64,000 nucleotides of DNA from Pseudomonadota bacterium (GTDB taxonomy: Bacteria > Pseudomonadota > Gammaproteobacteria > Steroidobacterales > Steroidobacteraceae), in contig JAJZDX010000002.1 in assembly GCA_021805865.1 (NCBI GenBank), forward strand, positions 62,001 to 126,000, read 5' to 3'. The notes beneath the pieces were generated by a model. The model was given only the letters and a program-made list of their open reading frames with translations. It was not told the DNA's origin and made no database searches. The position numbers were made by a program, and so were the translations under genes. The first letter of the stretch is position 1; every line of letters begins with the position of its first letter. Shown piece by piece: positions 62,995 through 64,000 of the stretch.

Positions 62995-63122
62995 GGGATG
63001 CGCCGCGGAGCCGGGCTGGCGCACCTCTCATCGCACTCGGGGCGGCGCAATGATGGCGATGCCATGCCGCGTCAGGGTCTGGCACACTACCGCTACGTCG
63101 AAATGCACCGGAGGGCGATCCG

Positions 63123-64000
63123 ATGAGACATCAAGCGGCGCGAGCGCTTGCGCTGACCATCATGGCTGTGTGCATCGGCCTGCCGGCGGCACAGGCGGCG
63201 GGGCGGCCGTCGCCTGCGGCGCGGATCGTGATCGACGGTGCCGCCCCGGAGCAGCCGTTCCCCCACTTCTGGGAGCAGATGTTCGGCTCGGGGCGTGCGA
63301 TTCTCGCGCTGCGAGCCGATTACCAGCGCGACATGCGGGAGGTCAAGCGCGTCACCGATTTCCGCCTGGTGCGCTTCCACGGCATCTTCGATCGGGGGGT
63401 CGGCGTTTTTCATCTCGATGCGCACGGCAGGCCGGTCTACAACTTCACCTACGTCGACGAGATCTACGACGCGCTGCTCAGGCAGGGCGTGCGGCCGTAC
63501 GTGGAGCTGAGCTTCATGCCGCCGCAGCTCGCCTTGCGCAAGGTGACCAACGGCTTCTGGTACAAGCCGAACATCGCGCCCCCCAAGAGCTGGACCCTCT
63601 GGGCGGGGCTGATCCGCCATTTTGCGCGGCATCTCATCGCGCGCTACGGCATCCGGGAAGTCTCTCACTGGTACTTCGAGGTCTGGAACGAGCCCAACAT
63701 CGGGTTCTGGGCGGGCAAGCCGAAGCAGGCGACCTATTTCCACCTGTACGAGGTGACGGCGCGGGCGCTGAAGAGCGTGAGCCCGCTGCTGCGGGTGGGG
63801 GGGCCCGCGACCGCGCAGGCGGCGTGGATCCCGGCTTTCATCCGCTTCTGCTCGGCCCACCACGTGCCCGTGGATTTCCTCTCGACTCATGTGTACGGTG
63901 ATGACACTGCGGAGAACGTTTTCCACCGCCATGAGAAGATCTCCCGCCGGAACATGGTGATCCGCGCGGTGGAAAAGGTCCACCGGGAGGTGCTGGAATC
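63123..64000 (+). CDS. Glycosyl hydrolase family 39 (beta-xylosidase-like), partial
   Basis: A secreted glycosidase running off the right edge; 292 codons are visible with no stop. A signal peptide (ALALTIMAVCIGLPAAQAAG) is followed by FWEQMFGSGRAILALR, typical of GH39, and the acid/base Glu190 in WNEPN. FLSTHVYGDD follows. The nucleophile region beyond residue ~290 is missing only because the window ends. Likely acts on xylan-type oligosaccharides in the periplasm or outside; substrate inferred from family. Confidence 0.85.
   Translation, partial: MRHQAARALALTIMAVCIGLPAAQAAGRPSPAARIVIDGAAPEQPFPHFWEQMFGSGRAILALRADYQRDMREVKRVTDFRLVRFHGIFDRGVGVFHLDAHGRPVYNFTYVDEIYDALLRQGVRPYVELSFMPPQLALRKVTNGFWYKPNIAPPKSWTLWAGLIRHFARHLIARYGIREVSHWYFEVWNEPNIGFWAGKPKQATYFHLYEVTARALKSVSPLLRVGGPATAQAAWIPAFIRFCSAHHVPVDFLSTHVYGDDTAENVFHRHEKISRRNMVIRAVEKVHREVLE

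Overview
The window is a high-GC (roughly two-thirds G+C by eye) chromosomal segment of a gammaproteobacterium. Gene order points to the Xanthomonadales/Nevskiales/Steroidobacterales side: dprA beside topA, a LysM lipoprotein divergent from def-fmt-rsmB, then a DUF4390 gene and ntrY-ntrX. The taxonomic call is inference from gene order and protein style; no search was run.

Layout. 1-8.5 kb: minus-strand genes for an HD phosphohydrolase, oligopeptidase A (prlC), glutathione reductase (gor), topoisomerase I (topA) and DprA. 8.6-19 kb: rlmJ, aroE, the LysM protein, def, fmt, rsmB, DUF4390 and an NtrY/NtrX-like two-component pair whose regulator has a degenerate AAA+ domain. 19-24 kb: a SPOR protein, argS and priA. 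24-26 kb: a compact operon of an ECF-type sigma factor, a probable anti-sigma protein, a small lipoprotein and an Arg-rich DUF3106 protein. 26-40 kb: three-gene pntAA-pntAB-pntB transhydrogenase, HNH nuclease, stand-alone 5'-3' exonuclease, acetyl-CoA synthetase, YceI and cytochrome b561, hemH, a truncated aldehyde dehydrogenase fragment, dienelactone hydrolase, a FadI-type thiolase and a cyclic-nucleotide-binding patatin.

40.5-55.7 kb: a lower-GC island with a complete type I-G (formerly I-U) CRISPR-Cas system. It holds a WYL regulator, cas3 (helicase then C-terminal HD), a nucleotidyltransferase gene, csx17 (cas8), csb1 (cas7), csb2 (cas5-cas6), a ~1 kb stretch of decayed genes, a cas4-cas1 fusion, cas2, a leader, and an array of 35 identical 36-nt repeats with 34 spacers. 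The most unusual feature is the nucleotidyltransferase: it overlaps cas3 upstream and csx17 downstream, and the first ~65 residues of Csx17 look like the small partner protein that usually follows such nucleotidyltransferases. A two-gene NTase/partner module therefore seems to have been inserted into the effector operon and fused to the large subunit.

56-64 kb: ordinary chromosome resumes with a TetR regulator and its palindromic operator, a heterodimeric ABC exporter, rmuC, a glutathione S-transferase and the start of a secreted GH39 glycosidase that runs off the right edge. No tRNA, rRNA, transposase or intact insertion sequence was seen.
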